From Isoetes taiwanensis (Eukaryota; Streptophyta; Lycopodiopsida; Isoetales; Isoetaceae): 64,000 nucleotides of DNA. The stretch is from positions 12,872,913-12,936,912 of the forward strand of contig JAJEKV010000024.1 in NCBI GenBank assembly GCA_021234155.1, written 5' to 3'. The position numbers and the translations under genes are program-made. The number at the start of each line of letters is the position of its first letter. Position 1 is the stretch's first letter. Positions 21,050 to 32,751 of the stretch are shown one piece after another. The notes beneath the pieces are model-generated. The model was not told the origin of the DNA. It was given only the letters and a program-made list of their open reading frames with translations, and did no database searches.

Positions 21050-22600
21050 AGCCATTTGATTTTGGAAAGAAGTCCTGATGAAGAAAAAAGATAGGGAAAT
21101 GAATGTAGCATCATGGCATACCCCCTTTTACCTTGACAGGTGCAATCGAATTTAGATAGCATTTACAATGCAGATTATCAAATATAAATATGACAATCTG
21201 GTAAAGATTGTGATTTGAGCTAAGACAAATACCAAAAGCCTGCATAATTCTTGTGCAGCAACATCACCACCATCTATAACACTACAAAGGAGGGATCTGA
21301 TATCAGTAGCGTGCCTTTTATTATATCTAATTTTGGATTAGCTAGAGAGTGGATGGGGAACTAGGAATCCCTGAAAAAGAAGAACAAAATATGAAAGCAA
21401 ATCAAATGGGAATAATTAAATGTTTAAAGGAGCTACAACAATCTGTTGGCCTTACTTGAGAAGAAGACTGCAGTGGTCCTCTGCACCATAGCATAAATCT
21501 TCAAAGTGTTACAATGCAAGCATTCCTGGCTTTCTTGTGTATCAGCACAAAATACTGGATTGAATAATAACTAAGTACCATATAGATGTAGGTTAAAAAC
21601 AGATTATTTCTGCAAGATGACATTAGCATTCAATAGACTAATTCTGATGAAGCCAATGATTACCATTGAGAGAATGAACCCCATTGTGTATAACCCTAAA
21701 TCTGATATGCTCACAGAGTTACAGCACTGTAAATAGCACTTAATCATTGTGAGGGAATGAGTCTCCTTGTGTATAACCCTAAATCTGACAGAAAAACCTC
21801 CATGCGAACCTAAGAAGGAGTCTTGACGAAAATAACTTTTTGAATAAATCTTGTCCACATCTTGTCGCCAGATTGAAGCCCATATACAGCGAAATCACAC
21901 CGGAATCTCTAAACCCATGCTCCACGCTGCAGGATATCCGCAGAAGAAAGCAACTGCTGCAAAAGATCAAATTTGCATCAGAAATCAGAAAGCAGTAGTT
22001 GGGGTTATGAATCCATCACACTCTCTGACAGATCAATTTGTGTTATGTTGAATTGTAGGATGCATGCCGTGTTGTGCTCGCGCCTCGGTCGGATAAGATG
22101 GAGCCAAAAGACAAAAGAAGAATCCGGAATGTATAAGCGACCCCAAAATCTACAATTTCAAAATCATACAAAAATCCACAAACCCGATTTTTGGTATACC
22201 TGAAAAGTTTTCTGGGGCAGCTAAAAGCTTCTAGACCTTAGAAAACCAACCTGGAAAAACAAATCCAAAAAGTTTTCGGAACCCCGGAAAAACCAAATTT
22301 AAACAATAGGAATATTATTCCAACTTGTCTTCAGAATTCCAAATTTAATGAAACTCAGCTTTATGTAGTTTGTTGGTAAGTTGATTCTACAATTTTTGTT
22401 TTCTGTGCTTTGGTGGTGGCCATAGTTGCTTTTTTGTGTTCGGTTTTTATGCCTTTTTGTACTTTATGCATTCCAATTGTCCCCGGATTTCTTGTGCTCC
22501 TTCCCCTCTACTTGCGTTGGCATCCCGCCTCGTCTCCCATAGTCTCGGCCTGTGAGCCGCCTGTGAGAGGAGTTTGGAGGTAGGTTCCTCTTTGTGTCGG
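21050..22600. other. No supported gene
   Basis: AT-rich sequence. A short direct repeat (GTGTATAACCCTAAATCTGA) occurs at about 21695 and 21770. Nothing else recognisable. Confidence 0.5.
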
Positions 22601-22602
22601 GT

Positions 22603-23976
22603 GTTGTTATACAAGGGCCTTTCCCTAGAATGCCATGGTTCTCTTCTTATATAGAAGAGAACCACCATTCTATGGAAAGGAACGTCTGTTTTGACGCCAT
22701 GCCAGTTTTGGATCCGCTCTTTCTGTGGCCTGTGCTTTCTATAGCGCAAGCTCTCGTTCTATCTTTGTCATCTATATATACTCTATTGCTTGCTTCTTTC
22801 CTTCATCGACGTTCCCTCTGAGCTGAATTCTTTGTTGCACAGAGTTCCCTCCCTCCCTCCTCTGATATCTGGGTTGGGCTTTACATTGGCTGTTCCACTC
22901 TGTTAGATCCAATTCTTTTTGAGCGGCCCCCTTTTTTCTTATGTATATTCTTGTGTATATTCTCTCTTGAGGATATTTTTGCAACCAGACCTGGTGTATC
23001 TCTATATGTCTCTAGATATCTCTATATGTGTTTCCCATAACCCGTTGGGTTCTCATGGACGTAAGAAATCATCTTATCTCATCTTATCTTGTCTCTATCT
23101 GGGCATAGCAATGTAGCTTCTGGCAATTCTTCATGACTTCTCGATCCTGCTTTGTATATTCTTGTGTATATCATACTCTCTTGTGTATGTTTTCTCTCTT
23201 GCTCTCTTTTCCCTTATGGTTTTTTCTCAATTTTTTTTCCATTGGTCGTGCTTTTACTCTCTCTCTCTTTCGGCATAGCACTTGTCGCTTCTGGGTAGGC
23301 TCCAGACGGTTCTTCTGCTGGATGTGCCTATTTTCTCTTCCTGGTGTAGCTTTATGGCTTCCAGAGGGCACTAAGCAGAAGACCCCCGCGGTCAGGCCTA
23401 GTGTATCTATATATTTTCTCTCTCGGCGTAGCAATGTCGCTTTCAAGGATTCTTTATAATTTCTCTACTCTGCTATTTTTTCTCGTCAGATTCTTGTGCT
23501 CTGCTTGCCTTTCGAGCATGCTGCATGCTTGGCCATAGGGCTCCTAACCTTTTCACGTTAACCATCTGTGTGATTGTGTTTTGCAGTTTGGCACGATCCT
23601 TTTTCTTGACACTGAGGTGGTAGCCGATTTTTAGCAGTTTCGAGGTGGTTGCGGTTGCAGTTTTCACTTCTATCCCTTCTTGTTGGGGTGGGGGTTGGGA
23701 GTCGATGTTTGAGGGTTGCGAGCCGAGGTGCAGCTTTGGTCTAGTCAATTCTGATTTGGACGGGGTTTGGATGCGATTTTGGATTCGAGAACTTTGTGGG
23801 TCGTGGGCCTAGTTATATGTTTTGAGCTTAGTTATATGGCTGAGGTCATTGTTGGATTTTTTCACTCATATTCACTCATGTTGGGGCCCCATTGTGGGCA
23901 TCCCTGTGGGTCATTATATTTTCATTCATTCAGCTCAATGGAACTCCACTTCACTGTTGTTGTACAAGGACCTTTC
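22603..23976 (+). mobile_element. LTR-like segment bounded by short direct repeats
   Basis: GTTGTTATACAAGGGCCTTT plus CCCTAGAATG at 22603 recurs as GTTGTTGTACAAGGACCTTTCCCTAGAATG at about 23956. The left copy runs into a hairpin (22616-22680). Inside are a TATA-like TATATATACTC (22770) and repeated CTCTCGGCGTAGCAATGTCGCTT-type modules (23265, 23425) in pyrimidine-rich DNA. The same architecture occurs at 13101-13640. The segment directly abuts a copia RNase H fragment. Confidence 0.5.
22616..22680. repeat. Hairpin related to 13101-13160
   Basis: Arms CCTTTCCCTAGAATGCCATG...GTTCTCTTCT and AGAAGAGAACCACCATTCTATGGAAAGG fold around TTATAT. The left-arm order (CCTAGAATGCCAYGGTTCT) is shared with 13101-13130. 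Confidence 0.8.
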
Positions 23977-23982
23977 CCTAGA

Positions 23983-24516
23983 ATGTTTCAACTAAAGGGC
24001 TATACGGATGCAGATTGGGCTGGTGAGCACAGCAGTAGAAAATCCACATTTGGACATGCTTTCTTTCTTGGAAATCTCTTACTATTATGGAAGAGTAAGA
24101 GGCAGCCAATTATTGCACTCTCAAGCACTGAGGTCGAGTATATAGCAGCTACATCAACTGCTGAAGAAGTCATATGGTTGAGAAATCTCTTGAGATGTTT
24201 AAAGTTAGAGTAAATTGATCCAACTACTCTTTTATGTGACAATATGAGTGCAACCGCACTTGCGAATTAAGAGAAATATCATGCAAGGATGCGCCATATT
24301 GAAACCAGATTTCATTTCATAAGAGAAAAAGTACAGCGTGGTGTGATAGCTTTAGAGCATTGCACCACAGATGAGACGAAGGCTGATATCTTCACGAAGG
24401 CCTTAGGCCAGGACAAATTCCAAAAAGATCATGATTATGTAAAGGCTTTAAATGACGAAGACTTGCAGCCTAATTATGTTGTGGAGGAGTGTGAACAATC
24501 AGCCATATCAGGCTGA
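23983..24516 (+). pseudogene. Ty1/copia RNase H and C-terminal polyprotein fragment
   Basis: Reads QLKGYTDADWAGEHSSRKST, then FFLGNLLLLWKSKRQP, IALSSTEVEYIAATSTAEE, LLCDNMSATALAN, HARMRHIETRFHFIREKV and TKADIFTKALGQDKFQ. These are the ordered motifs of copia RNase H and the polyprotein end. Two in-frame stops (after KLE near 24213 and after ALAN near 24269) and loss of everything upstream make it a relic. The 5' border coincides with the end of the 22603-23976 segment. Confidence 0.9.
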
Positions 24517-24625
24517 GACATGTGTCTGATGAGTTGTAGGAGTCCAAGAGTCATGAGTCATGTCTGTGTCAGTTCAGTCTAGATATATACATGTAACCAT
24601 TCTTTTCATCAATATATATACCATA

Positions 24626-24653
24626 CTAGAAATGGTGCCTAGCGTTGCTGGGC
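24626..24653 (-). mobile_element. Helitron-type 3' terminus (minus orientation)
   Basis: Reverse complement reads GCCCAGCAACGCTAGGC (hairpin), then ACCATTT and CTAG, followed by host T. A short GC hairpin 7 nt before CTRR|T is the hallmark of Helitron 3' ends. The body would extend to higher coordinates; its 5' end was not found. Confidence 0.65.
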
Positions 24654-24966
24654 AATGTTTGATTTTGTAAGTGTTGGGGACGTGTAATTTGAAGGAAACT
24701 TGATAATTCTCATTTTAATATCTTCGATTCTATCATATCTGTCGGATGGGCATATTTGCCCTTTATTCCAAGATCTGGACCGTACATAACGATCCTCGTT
24801 TGTGGGGTATGCATGTACAAGTTTTTGTATACTGTATATTAAGGTTTGCGAAATACTATAAGGTTTGAAAGAATATACTTAATGGTGCTAATTTTGTACA
24901 TGTATTGTAAATATATTTTTGGGGCTCTCGCTGCCCTACGTAACCCCCCGTGTGAATATGCACCCA

Positions 24967-25048
24967 AACCAAAGGGGGTTTAAGGGGGATTTTAATTTCA
25001 ATGTATTTAACCAAAGGGGGTTTAAGGGGGATTTTAATTTCAATGTGT
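24967..25048 (+). repeat. 42-bp tandem duplication
   Basis: The unit beginning AACCAAAGGGGGTTTAAGGG occurs twice head to tail inside the presumed Helitron body. Confidence 0.85.
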
Positions 25049-25139
25049 TAAATACAATGGTTTGCGTTAATAATGTTAATGGTAGTTGTGTGTTGATTGT
25101 TATATTAAAAAAAATTTTGGGCCCTTCGGGCCCTAACTA

Positions 25140-27198
25140 AAGCAAACATAGGTAAACTTTATGGGCCAGTTAGCCTGTTTATGGTGTAAATGCCAAGAAA
25201 TATACACTATAGACGTTGTTTATGTAAGTACATAAACAACAAGGCTTACAGCTTCCTCATGTATAACCATGTAATACCAGATCTCCTAATTTGATATACC
25301 AATTTAATTTATAAACAAAAGTAGAGGACGCAATTAATGTAAAAGGTTCCGTGACCTTCAAAAGCGCTTTTACATGTGATGCTATGCTTTGGTCTTCATG
25401 TAGCCAAATTGAATAATAGAATCCTTGATGGACCATCACATAAACTTGCAGAAGTTGCATAGTATGCATTGCTTTAATAATACCAATCACTTATGTAGAA
25501 ATAAATGGCAGTGTTCTTACAAGCACTACAACGAAGAATTTCATCTGTACGAGAATGAGTATTCTTATTGATATTAGAATTTATTTTCAGCAAGAATTCA
25601 AATTCAAAGAACTTTTGCTTACCATTTATGAAAACTCCATCTATAGAAACTGGATACCAACGTAGGTTTTTGGACATGACAACTCTAGATTCTTCATGTC
25701 CTTAGAGATTCAATTCTGTACAATTCGTCCTCATAGCTCATAGTCCTGATATCTGTACAATTGTCTCTGCATTGTATACTCCAAAATCTGAGGCGTAAAT
25801 ACCTGTGTCTCGGCAAACCACAGTCACATAAAAATTTCGACACAATTCTTCCAAGTTGGTGCGATTCCTAAAGCTAGATGGACTTACAAGGCTACCTAAC
25901 ATCATGATACACGCTTGGCTGTGAGGTCATATTGGCATCAACAGAGGTTTAACCAAAGGTAAGACAAGTAAAATTAACAGGAATTTCTTTGAAAGCAAAA
26001 TAAGAAGAAAAGCGAGAAGTTTAGTGCAGGGCCGCATCGCATTGGGCAGAGAAAAATGATTGTTCTGAAACCATGAATGGGACTAGTATTCAGAAAGGGG
26101 CTAATTGAAAGAAGAAAAGGAGGAGAATCTAAACGAGCTAGCCATTTGAGGCTTGTAGCAGAAGCAAGAAACCAAGGCTTTCAACCCAAAACTCATCATC
26201 AATCTTCTTACAAATTGCTTTGCAAGCTATGGACCGACATCAATAGAGCCCGAGTAAGTGTATCTAACAAAGGGCTTCTCCTTTATCGCTTATAAAGCGT
26301 TCCAATCGAAAAAATTTTGAGCTTAAGCCATTAGAAGAGTTACGTGTTGTAGAGCTCTTTTGGCAGCCCCCTCGACGAAAAGAAAAGCCCCAAGAGCAAG
26401 AGCTTAAGTCACATCTGGAAACACGGATATGGCAGCCAAAGTTCAATCTTCGGACCCATTTCAAGAAATCAAGAATCGATGTTTTAAGACCGGAAAAGAT
26501 CTGCATGGCCAATCTGTAATCTGCACCATTATTCTCTGTTAAAAACGCCACAAATCCATGCCTGGTTTCTTTCGATCTGAACTCATTAACCTTTTCTGCC
26601 GCTGCTTCTTCGTCCTTCAACCCAAATTCATGTCGATCGGAAGAGGAAACTTCGCCTTCACACCGCAAATATTTCCTTCAAATCCGACTGGGCTGCGGCG
26701 TAACACGTGCCTCTTCTCCTCCCGCAGATCTACCGGATGGATAGTGAGCGGGTTTTGCATGTTTTCAACAAATTGCTAAGCCTTTAAAATCAATAAAACG
26801 TTGACGAATCTGACCTCCACATAGCTGCTGTTGTAGCAGGTCGAGATTTAGCTTAGCCATGGTTTCATTCTGGTAGTATATCTACCCAAACTAAGACCTT
26901 GATTATGGCCCTAATCCACACAACCCTAAAAAAAAACCCTAAAAATAATGGGAGGATTTGCCCCCTTTTCTAAAATCAACGGCTAACAAAAGGGTGCACT
27001 CTAGAAATACTATTTAGTATACCTAGATGAATACGGCCACCAAATCATATGAAAACCTTAGAGAAAACAGTACAAAAACAGAAAAAAAAACCCCCTGTTA
27101 TAATGCTACATATTGCAAATCAATCTCTAAAATGCAAGGCTCTTTATCTCCAAAGGTTTAAAATTATAATCAAAATGAATAAACCTAAATTTCATTGG
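25140..27198. other. Mostly unassigned sequence
   Basis: Apart from the candidate frame at 26264-26859 no gene is supported. The 5' part begins just after a GGGCCCTTCGGGCCC hairpin (25119-25133). Confidence 0.4.
26264..26859 (-). other. Possible small minus-strand gene, unrecognised
   Basis: A minus-strand open frame of 134 codons (26668-26264) contains charged blocks (EEAAAEKVNEFRSKETRHG) and a Ser/Arg-rich end. Upstream on the same strand other frames read MAKLNLDLLQQQLCGGQ (from 26859) and MQNPLTIHPVDLREEKRHV (from about 26765), which look coding but are not continuous. It may be a multi-exon or broken gene. No domain was recognised. Confidence 0.25.
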
Positions 27199-28541
27199 CG
27201 CTTGTCGTTGTCATGGAATATAACATAGGCATTTATAGCACAGACAACAATCACGTGTGTTTCTAAATGCAAAGCTTTTTTTTTTCTTTTTTTTTTGAAG
27301 AATGCAAAGCTAGTTGCTTGTCTAACTAAGTTTAAAGAGGTAACAGGATAGGTCATTTATTGCTAGCAACATTCTCCAAAAACAAAATGAAGAACAAAAT
27401 TAAAATGCTTTTCCCAAATTTTTATGTAGAACAAAATCCAAAAACTTAACAAATTGTGAGTTTCATACAACAATTGCTCCAAGACATGTGGATGCAACTC
27501 GAGATAAGGAGTTTTAAGCTAAGAAAATGTTGCAAACAAAACAAAACACATGATCATGGCATAAAGTTGTGCCTTGCAATAGAGTCAACCACAATGTTCG
27601 TTACTAGATTTTTAATGGCTTGAAAATTAAAAGATTTCAAGCTTGGAATGGACTAATACAGGTAGGGAAGCACCACAAAATAACCTCGCTAGAAGCACCT
27701 TAAACCATCGTATAATCAATAAATATATGGACATTCGCAAATGCACATATCAAGATAGCTATTAACTTTTGTACTCCCTTCCAATAAACATTCGAATAAC
27801 TATGTCCTCTGCCCCAAATTGAGGATTCAAAACGCAATGTACAATATAAAGGCCAAAGATACCCAGATTATAGACTCTATGCGGGCATTGCGCACATTCT
27901 GACAATAAATAATTGGAGTACAAAATTATGACAATTGTGCAAAATTGGTTGATAACATGGTTCAAGAGTTGCAGATCCTTCAGAAATGTTAACGAAGATT
28001 TATCAGAACCTATGCTTATAAAATATGACATAAAGACATGTACTTCAGAACCCATGCTTATACAATATGATGTAAAGATGTGTACTATCTCCACAAAATC
28101 AACTAGGTGTATGTTAAACAATAGCTTAAAATAACATGTCATGTCAACAGGTTACTATATGCAATGTTTCTAAGCTGGCTGCAATGCCTATTGTTCAGTG
28201 ATATGTGTGTATCTGTTGTATGAATCATTGGTATTGCTTTGCATCACTTGCATCTCAAGTGGGAAAATGTATATGACAACCTCTAAAGCAATACATCTGA
28301 CTATCCAGGCTAGCAAAGTATCGAACAAAGGAATTTAAAAGTTGAGTTTACCAGTGAAGCATCGGGGATAAAATCCGCACCTCCACCTGCAGTAAATATT
28401 CCACATCCTTGCAGAGAAAAAGTTGGAATAATAACTGCAGACTACACTCTACACTGGGTTTATCTAACATAAAGGCAAGAATCCTAGAAACTGCATGAAG
28501 AATCAAATGGCAGCTTTAGGAACTAACCTGCATAGTGTGTT
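27199..28541 (+). repeat. Interspersed repeat, copy 1 (other copy 56561-58001)
   Basis: From CTTGTCGTTGTCATGGAATA to CTAACCTGCATAGTG the sequence matches 56561-58001 at high identity. Outside these limits the flanks differ completely. Copy 2 carries about 160 extra bases near 57494-57653, including a tandem GCATCATGGACGGCTCAGAT duplication. No reliable coding frame; family unknown. Confidence 0.85.
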
Positions 28542-28566
28542 TTTTGAGGCCTTTTCTGTATACAAT

Positions 28567-28656
28567 AATGTCAATTTACTTGACATTCCTGAGATGGAAA
28601 CAGGGCGACGCGCGGAGCCTTGTTGACATCTCAGGAATGTCAAGTAAATTGACATT
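28567..28656. repeat. Perfect 30-bp inverted repeat with 30-nt loop
   Basis: Left arm 28567-28596 and right arm 28627-28656 are perfect reverse complements. Each arm contains its own smaller palindrome (AATGTCAA...TTGACATT). The structure sits at the 3' end of the minus-strand DUF7869-like frame and changes its last codons. Confidence 0.9.
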
Positions 28657-30250
28657 CCTGTAATGTGGAAGACAGTTAGGATCAATTCCGTCGCCAAGAA
28701 TGTCGGGTTGCACGTCCCCAAGCACTCGCAACAAGGTGGACCAGTAGTCAATAACTTCATTCATATATGTGTTGGACCATGACTTATCGCCAGCTCTAGA
28801 AATAGCTGCCCAGTGCATCATGTACTTGGCAATAGAAGCTCTTAATGCACCTATATCTTTCAAGCTCCCATATGGCTGCACGACCTTAGGTGACCCTCTC
28901 GGAATCATAGGTAAACCTTGGGCATCCTCCTTCCACATTCTGGTTCCCTTTTCAGGGAGCCACTCCCTATGCCCTGGCCTTCATCTTGTAGAACATTAGT
29001 GGCCATCCATCCTTCATGCAAAACTTGAAGAGTAGAGGTTCCAAGTGACCACATAAACGGTCCTTCTTATCAGGGATAAAACCTTTCACGAATTCCTTCC
29101 AATTAGGAACCTCTGTCACAAGGTAAGGTGAAGGAGCCTTTGAACTACACTGCCTGAAGAGTTGCATAAGCTCCGGAATAGTCAATGCATCTGATCTTCT
29201 CATTAAAGTAGAGTAGTTTCCAAATAGGGCATCTATGTCATCATGGGTGTGTCCAACCATCATGAATCCCAGCTGCACTTGATCAAAGACACCTAACCAA
29301 ACCAAGTATGACAAGTAAGAGAAAAGATATCTATTCTTATTCTGACCTGAGCAATTATCTAGCTGCAAGTAAAGCCTCCTAGGCAACTTGTTCGCTACCA
29401 TGGGGCCTTTGATAGGGGGCATAAAATCATTTCTACTGCCATTCATCATTTTTGTCCTAAGGTTATCTGTGTTTAAAATTGCTGCACCCCAGCTGCTTTC
29501 AGGACGATCTGTATCTCTCAAATGGCCCCAATTATCCTCATATTTATTCTCCAGTGTCTTCAAGGTATGATTCAAGGATCCCACATGAAAATTAGAATCA
29601 TCAGGCCAGAGGTCCAGTGAGAAGTGGCCCAAGGCACCTATACCATGGCCGTGCATGAGAGCACTGTAACAACACCGACCTTGATCGTTCACCCCTCCAT
29701 ACGAGACTTTGCTAGCTTCTCTATAGGCGGGGACCATGGTCTTATTCTGATCCATCTTATCATGTATAATGGTTAAAGCGTGCTCGGGGAGATCTATGAG
29801 ACAAAGCTCTCGGGACCCGATAAAGGCTCACGCATGAAATCTGGGCCGTCATATGCGATTTTCTCTCTATTGCAAGTACCCTTCTTTCATTTGGATCTCT
29901 GGTCTTAGCAAGCTTTTCCTTTATGACAATACAGGTGTTACACTTAGAAAATGCTATCCTCTTAGCTATTGCTACCTCTGAATGATTCTCTTTCCAAGCG
30001 GACATTTAAAAAAGGCGAAGGAGAAATATGCTTGCACATCATCTACGTAGCGGTAATATCTACTTCTAGGTGTATATCCAAATAAGACCGAAGGTAGCCT
30101 CTTAACATTTTGTTCCGCTACCCTCGCTCGTAATTTTCGGCGGTGTGGCATCGTCTCTGCGTTTTCATCTATGAACATAGATAGCCGCGGCATTGCCGAC
30201 CAAAGTATGAGACCTTGGCTTCTTAGACCCGATATTTCCGTGCTCGGCAA
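28576..30250 (-). pseudogene. DUF7869-like transposase-type protein, decayed
   Basis: Read on the minus strand in successive frames: SVLFGYTPRSRYYRYVDD (about 30100), then a conserved FSKCNTCIVIKEKLAK block followed by RDPNERRVLAIERKSHM (about 29950-29850), then a 262-codon frame (29755-28967) with MDQNKTMVPAYREASK, a D..CSGQNKN block (LYLQLDNCSGQNKNRYLFS) and GHTHDDIDALFGNYSTLMRR. The last piece ends with a WKEFVKGFIP region and a C-terminal part at 28938-28576. From memory this motif set is the family labelled DUF7869, widespread in plants, algae and animals and probably transposon-derived; spaced acidic residues suggest an RNase H-like fold, which is inference. Frames change at about 29760, 30000 and 28960, so the copy is broken unless introns intervene. 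Confidence 0.7.
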
Positions 30251-30390
30251 TTACGTGGGTCCGTCATTGAAGAGCTTCTTCCACTTGTAAAAGTGGAAAT
30301 GGGTATGCCATAGGCTTTATGCCATGCTTTCACGCACACCGTTTGTTATTCAACATCGGGTTGCGGACTACACCATTTTCGAGCAAAGAT

Positions 30391-31308
30391 CTAGCATGTT
30401 ATATGCAAAGGTTGTGCGCTCAGGGACTTCATGTTCCAGTAAAAGGTTCTCATGCAAGCTATCTCCTGGGATGTAAAATTTGCACAACATCGTTTCATGC
30501 AGCACAGTGATGACCTGAAGTCTAGAATAGCCTCAGCACTAGTTTTTCTTTCACATTTGGTCTGTGCTGGACGTGTCCTGGGTCTCCGATTGACCATGCT
30601 GTAAGGTCTCTTTTTGGTGATGCCAATTTCGGGTCTAATGGAGTAAGGTTCATTCTCCACATCCTTCTCCTTCACCGCAACCACGAGAGTAGAAACTGGA
30701 ATGTTATCAACGAGCACGAAGGCTATGGGCCATCTCACAAGGTCATGCAGTTGGGGCATTTCTGCACAGGCTTGGCAGCGCATAGAGATCTTTTCAGGCA
30801 TTGGAAATATGCTCATGATAGTAACAGCTATCGAGCCTTCCCCTAACTTCACGTCAGACACAGCATGGTTTGGATCGGCAAAAACGATAACACCATGGCC
30901 ATAAGCCATGTGGCAGCATTCATGCATGAGTGTGCATGCCTTCTCAACTAACTCATCTCTAGAAAGCCCTTGCACATGATTCGTCTCATTACTGGCTAAC
31001 CCCTCATTGCCTCTGTCCTGCCAGTTTATGCGTTTTATCTGACCTGGTGGGGTGCAAGCTTCCTCCTCTCTAACAAGTTGAGCAGCAATGTCCTTCTTGT
31101 ACCACAACACAAAAGTCCCCACAGCTTCACCAATTTTTTCTATTTCCAGCTCGGGAATTGGTAGCGGCAACTGTCCATCCAAAACATTCACAATTGAAAC
31201 AACAACCATACCCTCCGGGACAATCGAATTGTGATGGCGCTCGAAATTGTGGACTCTTCCCTCTGCCACCTTTTTCCCCAGCAGATATAGCGGAATTACA
31301 TCTGCCAT
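30391..31308 (-). CDS. DUF8039-like protein of a transposon locus
   Basis: The frame from MADVIPLYLLGKKVAEGRV (start 31308) to 30391 gives 305 residues. The first about 80 residues match the DUF8039 pattern: GKKVAEGRVHNF, VPEGMVVVSIVNVL, LPLPIPELE and GEAVGTFVLWYKKDI. This domain is associated in plants with En/Spm-type transposon proteins. A second part (VEKACTLMHECCHMAYGHG, IAVTIMSIFPMPEKI, ALVDNIPVS-type wording) is unrecognised. Directly upstream is TTTGCAG|G, a good splice acceptor, so the true start may lie in an upstream exon (32200-32018). It precedes the DUF7869-like module on the same strand; both may form one multi-exon transposase gene. Confidence 0.6.
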   Translation of the reverse strand: MADVIPLYLLGKKVAEGRVHNFERHHNSIVPEGMVVVSIVNVLDGQLPLPIPELEIEKIGEAVGTFVLWYKKDIAAQLVREEEACTPPGQIKRINWQDRGNEGLASNETNHVQGLSRDELVEKACTLMHECCHMAYGHGVIVFADPNHAVSDVKLGEGSIAVTIMSIFPMPEKISMRCQACAEMPQLHDLVRWPIAFVLVDNIPVSTLVVAVKEKDVENEPYSIRPEIGITKKRPYSMVNRRPRTRPAQTKCERKTSAEAILDFRSSLCCMKRCCANFTSQEIACMRTFYWNMKSLSAQPLHITC

Positions 31309-32017
31309 CCTGCAAACAAGAGGTCGTGAATATCGCGGCCGCGATCCTCGTAAGCAAAAAGAACTGTGATCATAAAGTACTACAAAAAATAGCAACTGAG
31401 AAATTAAAAAATGTTCAGGACTTTCGCCACCGCGATCTTATCGAGCATGGGCAAGAACGCGGTCGCGCTTTTTGCAAGCATTCACACTAGCTGTTTCGAT
31501 AAGAACTCATGTGCAAATCACATGTCGAGGTTAGCAAGTGGTTTCAACTCATAGTTATCGATAGCTGGGAGTTCTTTGGTAAATAGCAAGTGTAGATGGT
31601 TGAAGGTATCGCGACCGCGATCTCGTCGAGCACAATAGTTAAACGATTGACTTACAGACTAAAGCATTACTCATACCTCACAGAATATGGTGGCGTCAAC
31701 GTCTACTTGTAGCCAAGGACCCGTCAGAAGCTGCAGTGTCATCAAAACAGTGTTTTGTATCATCCACATGGAGAAAGAAAGCATATACTTGAAACACGTT
31801 TACATTGTATAATAAACACACCAGAGTGCACAGGTTTGCTTAGAACATCTATTTTTACATAGTTGCACCAAAGTATCAGCATGTATCTTATCATTCCATG
31901 CAATACATAGTGATGTTAGTGTAGAGACTCGGAGGTTGTAGTTATAATTGAAATTCAGTGCAACATAAACTTTGAGTTCACTTCACTGAGTGATATGCAT
32001 CAGAATAGGCCTTTTAC

Positions 32018-32200
32018 CTGCCAAAACCACGAATTCGATGCGGTGGAAGAAATCCAAATGTGTAGTTGCGAGTGTGCAAGCGGATTATCGGCGTCCTCGT
32101 CGAGCGCCTTCAATGGATCTGCGGGATTCGCAAGAAATCCTTGCCCGAACTTGGCCCAGCTTAGGCGCAGCTCCAGCGTCTCGAAGATCTTGCAAAACAA
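32018..32200 (-). CDS. Candidate upstream exon of the DUF8039/DUF7869 gene
   Basis: Sixty-one codons starting MFCKIFETLELRLSWAKFGQ run into a consensus donor (TTTTGGCAG|GTAAAAGG at 32018/32017). The next acceptor, at 31311, would be one base out of frame, so another exon or a frameshift must lie between. The intervening 0.7 kb holds two ATCGCGRCCGCGAT palindromes. Confidence 0.4.
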
Positions 32201-32239
32201 TCAAATTTGAATTGGCTTTTCCCGCTTTCACTTGAAATG

Positions 32240-32700
32240 TTTGTTATCGAATTCAAATTTGACTGTCACTATCCGTCCGTAATCCAGTTTTTATTTGGAG
32301 CATTTATGGTCGCATAATGTGTCGGTACCTTTAATGAATTGACATTACGGAGGAAATTGAACGCTGACGTCAAGTCGATGAAGACCTTCATGCAGATTCC
32401 TTGCTTTTTCGGACGGGTATATTCGCATCGAACGCATTTATGGCGGTAATAAATACGGCCGGGCCGGTAATTAATACTTCCGCGTGTAATTATTATACCC
32501 GACGTCACGGCGCCATTATGGCTGGCACGAGTTTTCACGCACCATTATGATGGGCGGGCAATTAAATTCCGCGGCCGCGTTCTATAAATTCAAACTCAGA
32601 ACATCTCAAAACAAAATTCAACTCTTCGTCGACCTCGATTTCTTTAGCGCCTAGCGCCTTCGAGTTCGGAGCGCCTTCTCGAGCCTCCCCAAAACGACTG
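32240..32700. promoter_or_regulatory. Bidirectional promoter region of the transposon-like locus
   Basis: Plus strand: TATAAATT (32583-32590) next to GCGGCCGC (32571-32578) and 170 bp upstream of the ATG at 32752. Minus strand: GGGTATAATAA around 32490-32500, upstream of the exon starting at 32200. The two transcription units diverge from here. Confidence 0.45.
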
Positions 32701-32751
32701 GAATTCCCCAAAACGACTGGAATTTCGTACACAGCCGGCGCCCGCGATCCC

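Noticed and set aside
22603-24620. Complete Ty1/copia element
   Set aside because: Only RNase H and the C-terminus remain; integrase and reverse transcriptase are absent and the direct repeats bound a different segment.
25119-25140. GGGCCCTTCGGGCCC hairpin followed by CTAA as another Helitron 3' end
   Set aside because: The base after CTAA is A instead of T and no relative is present in the window; left unassigned.
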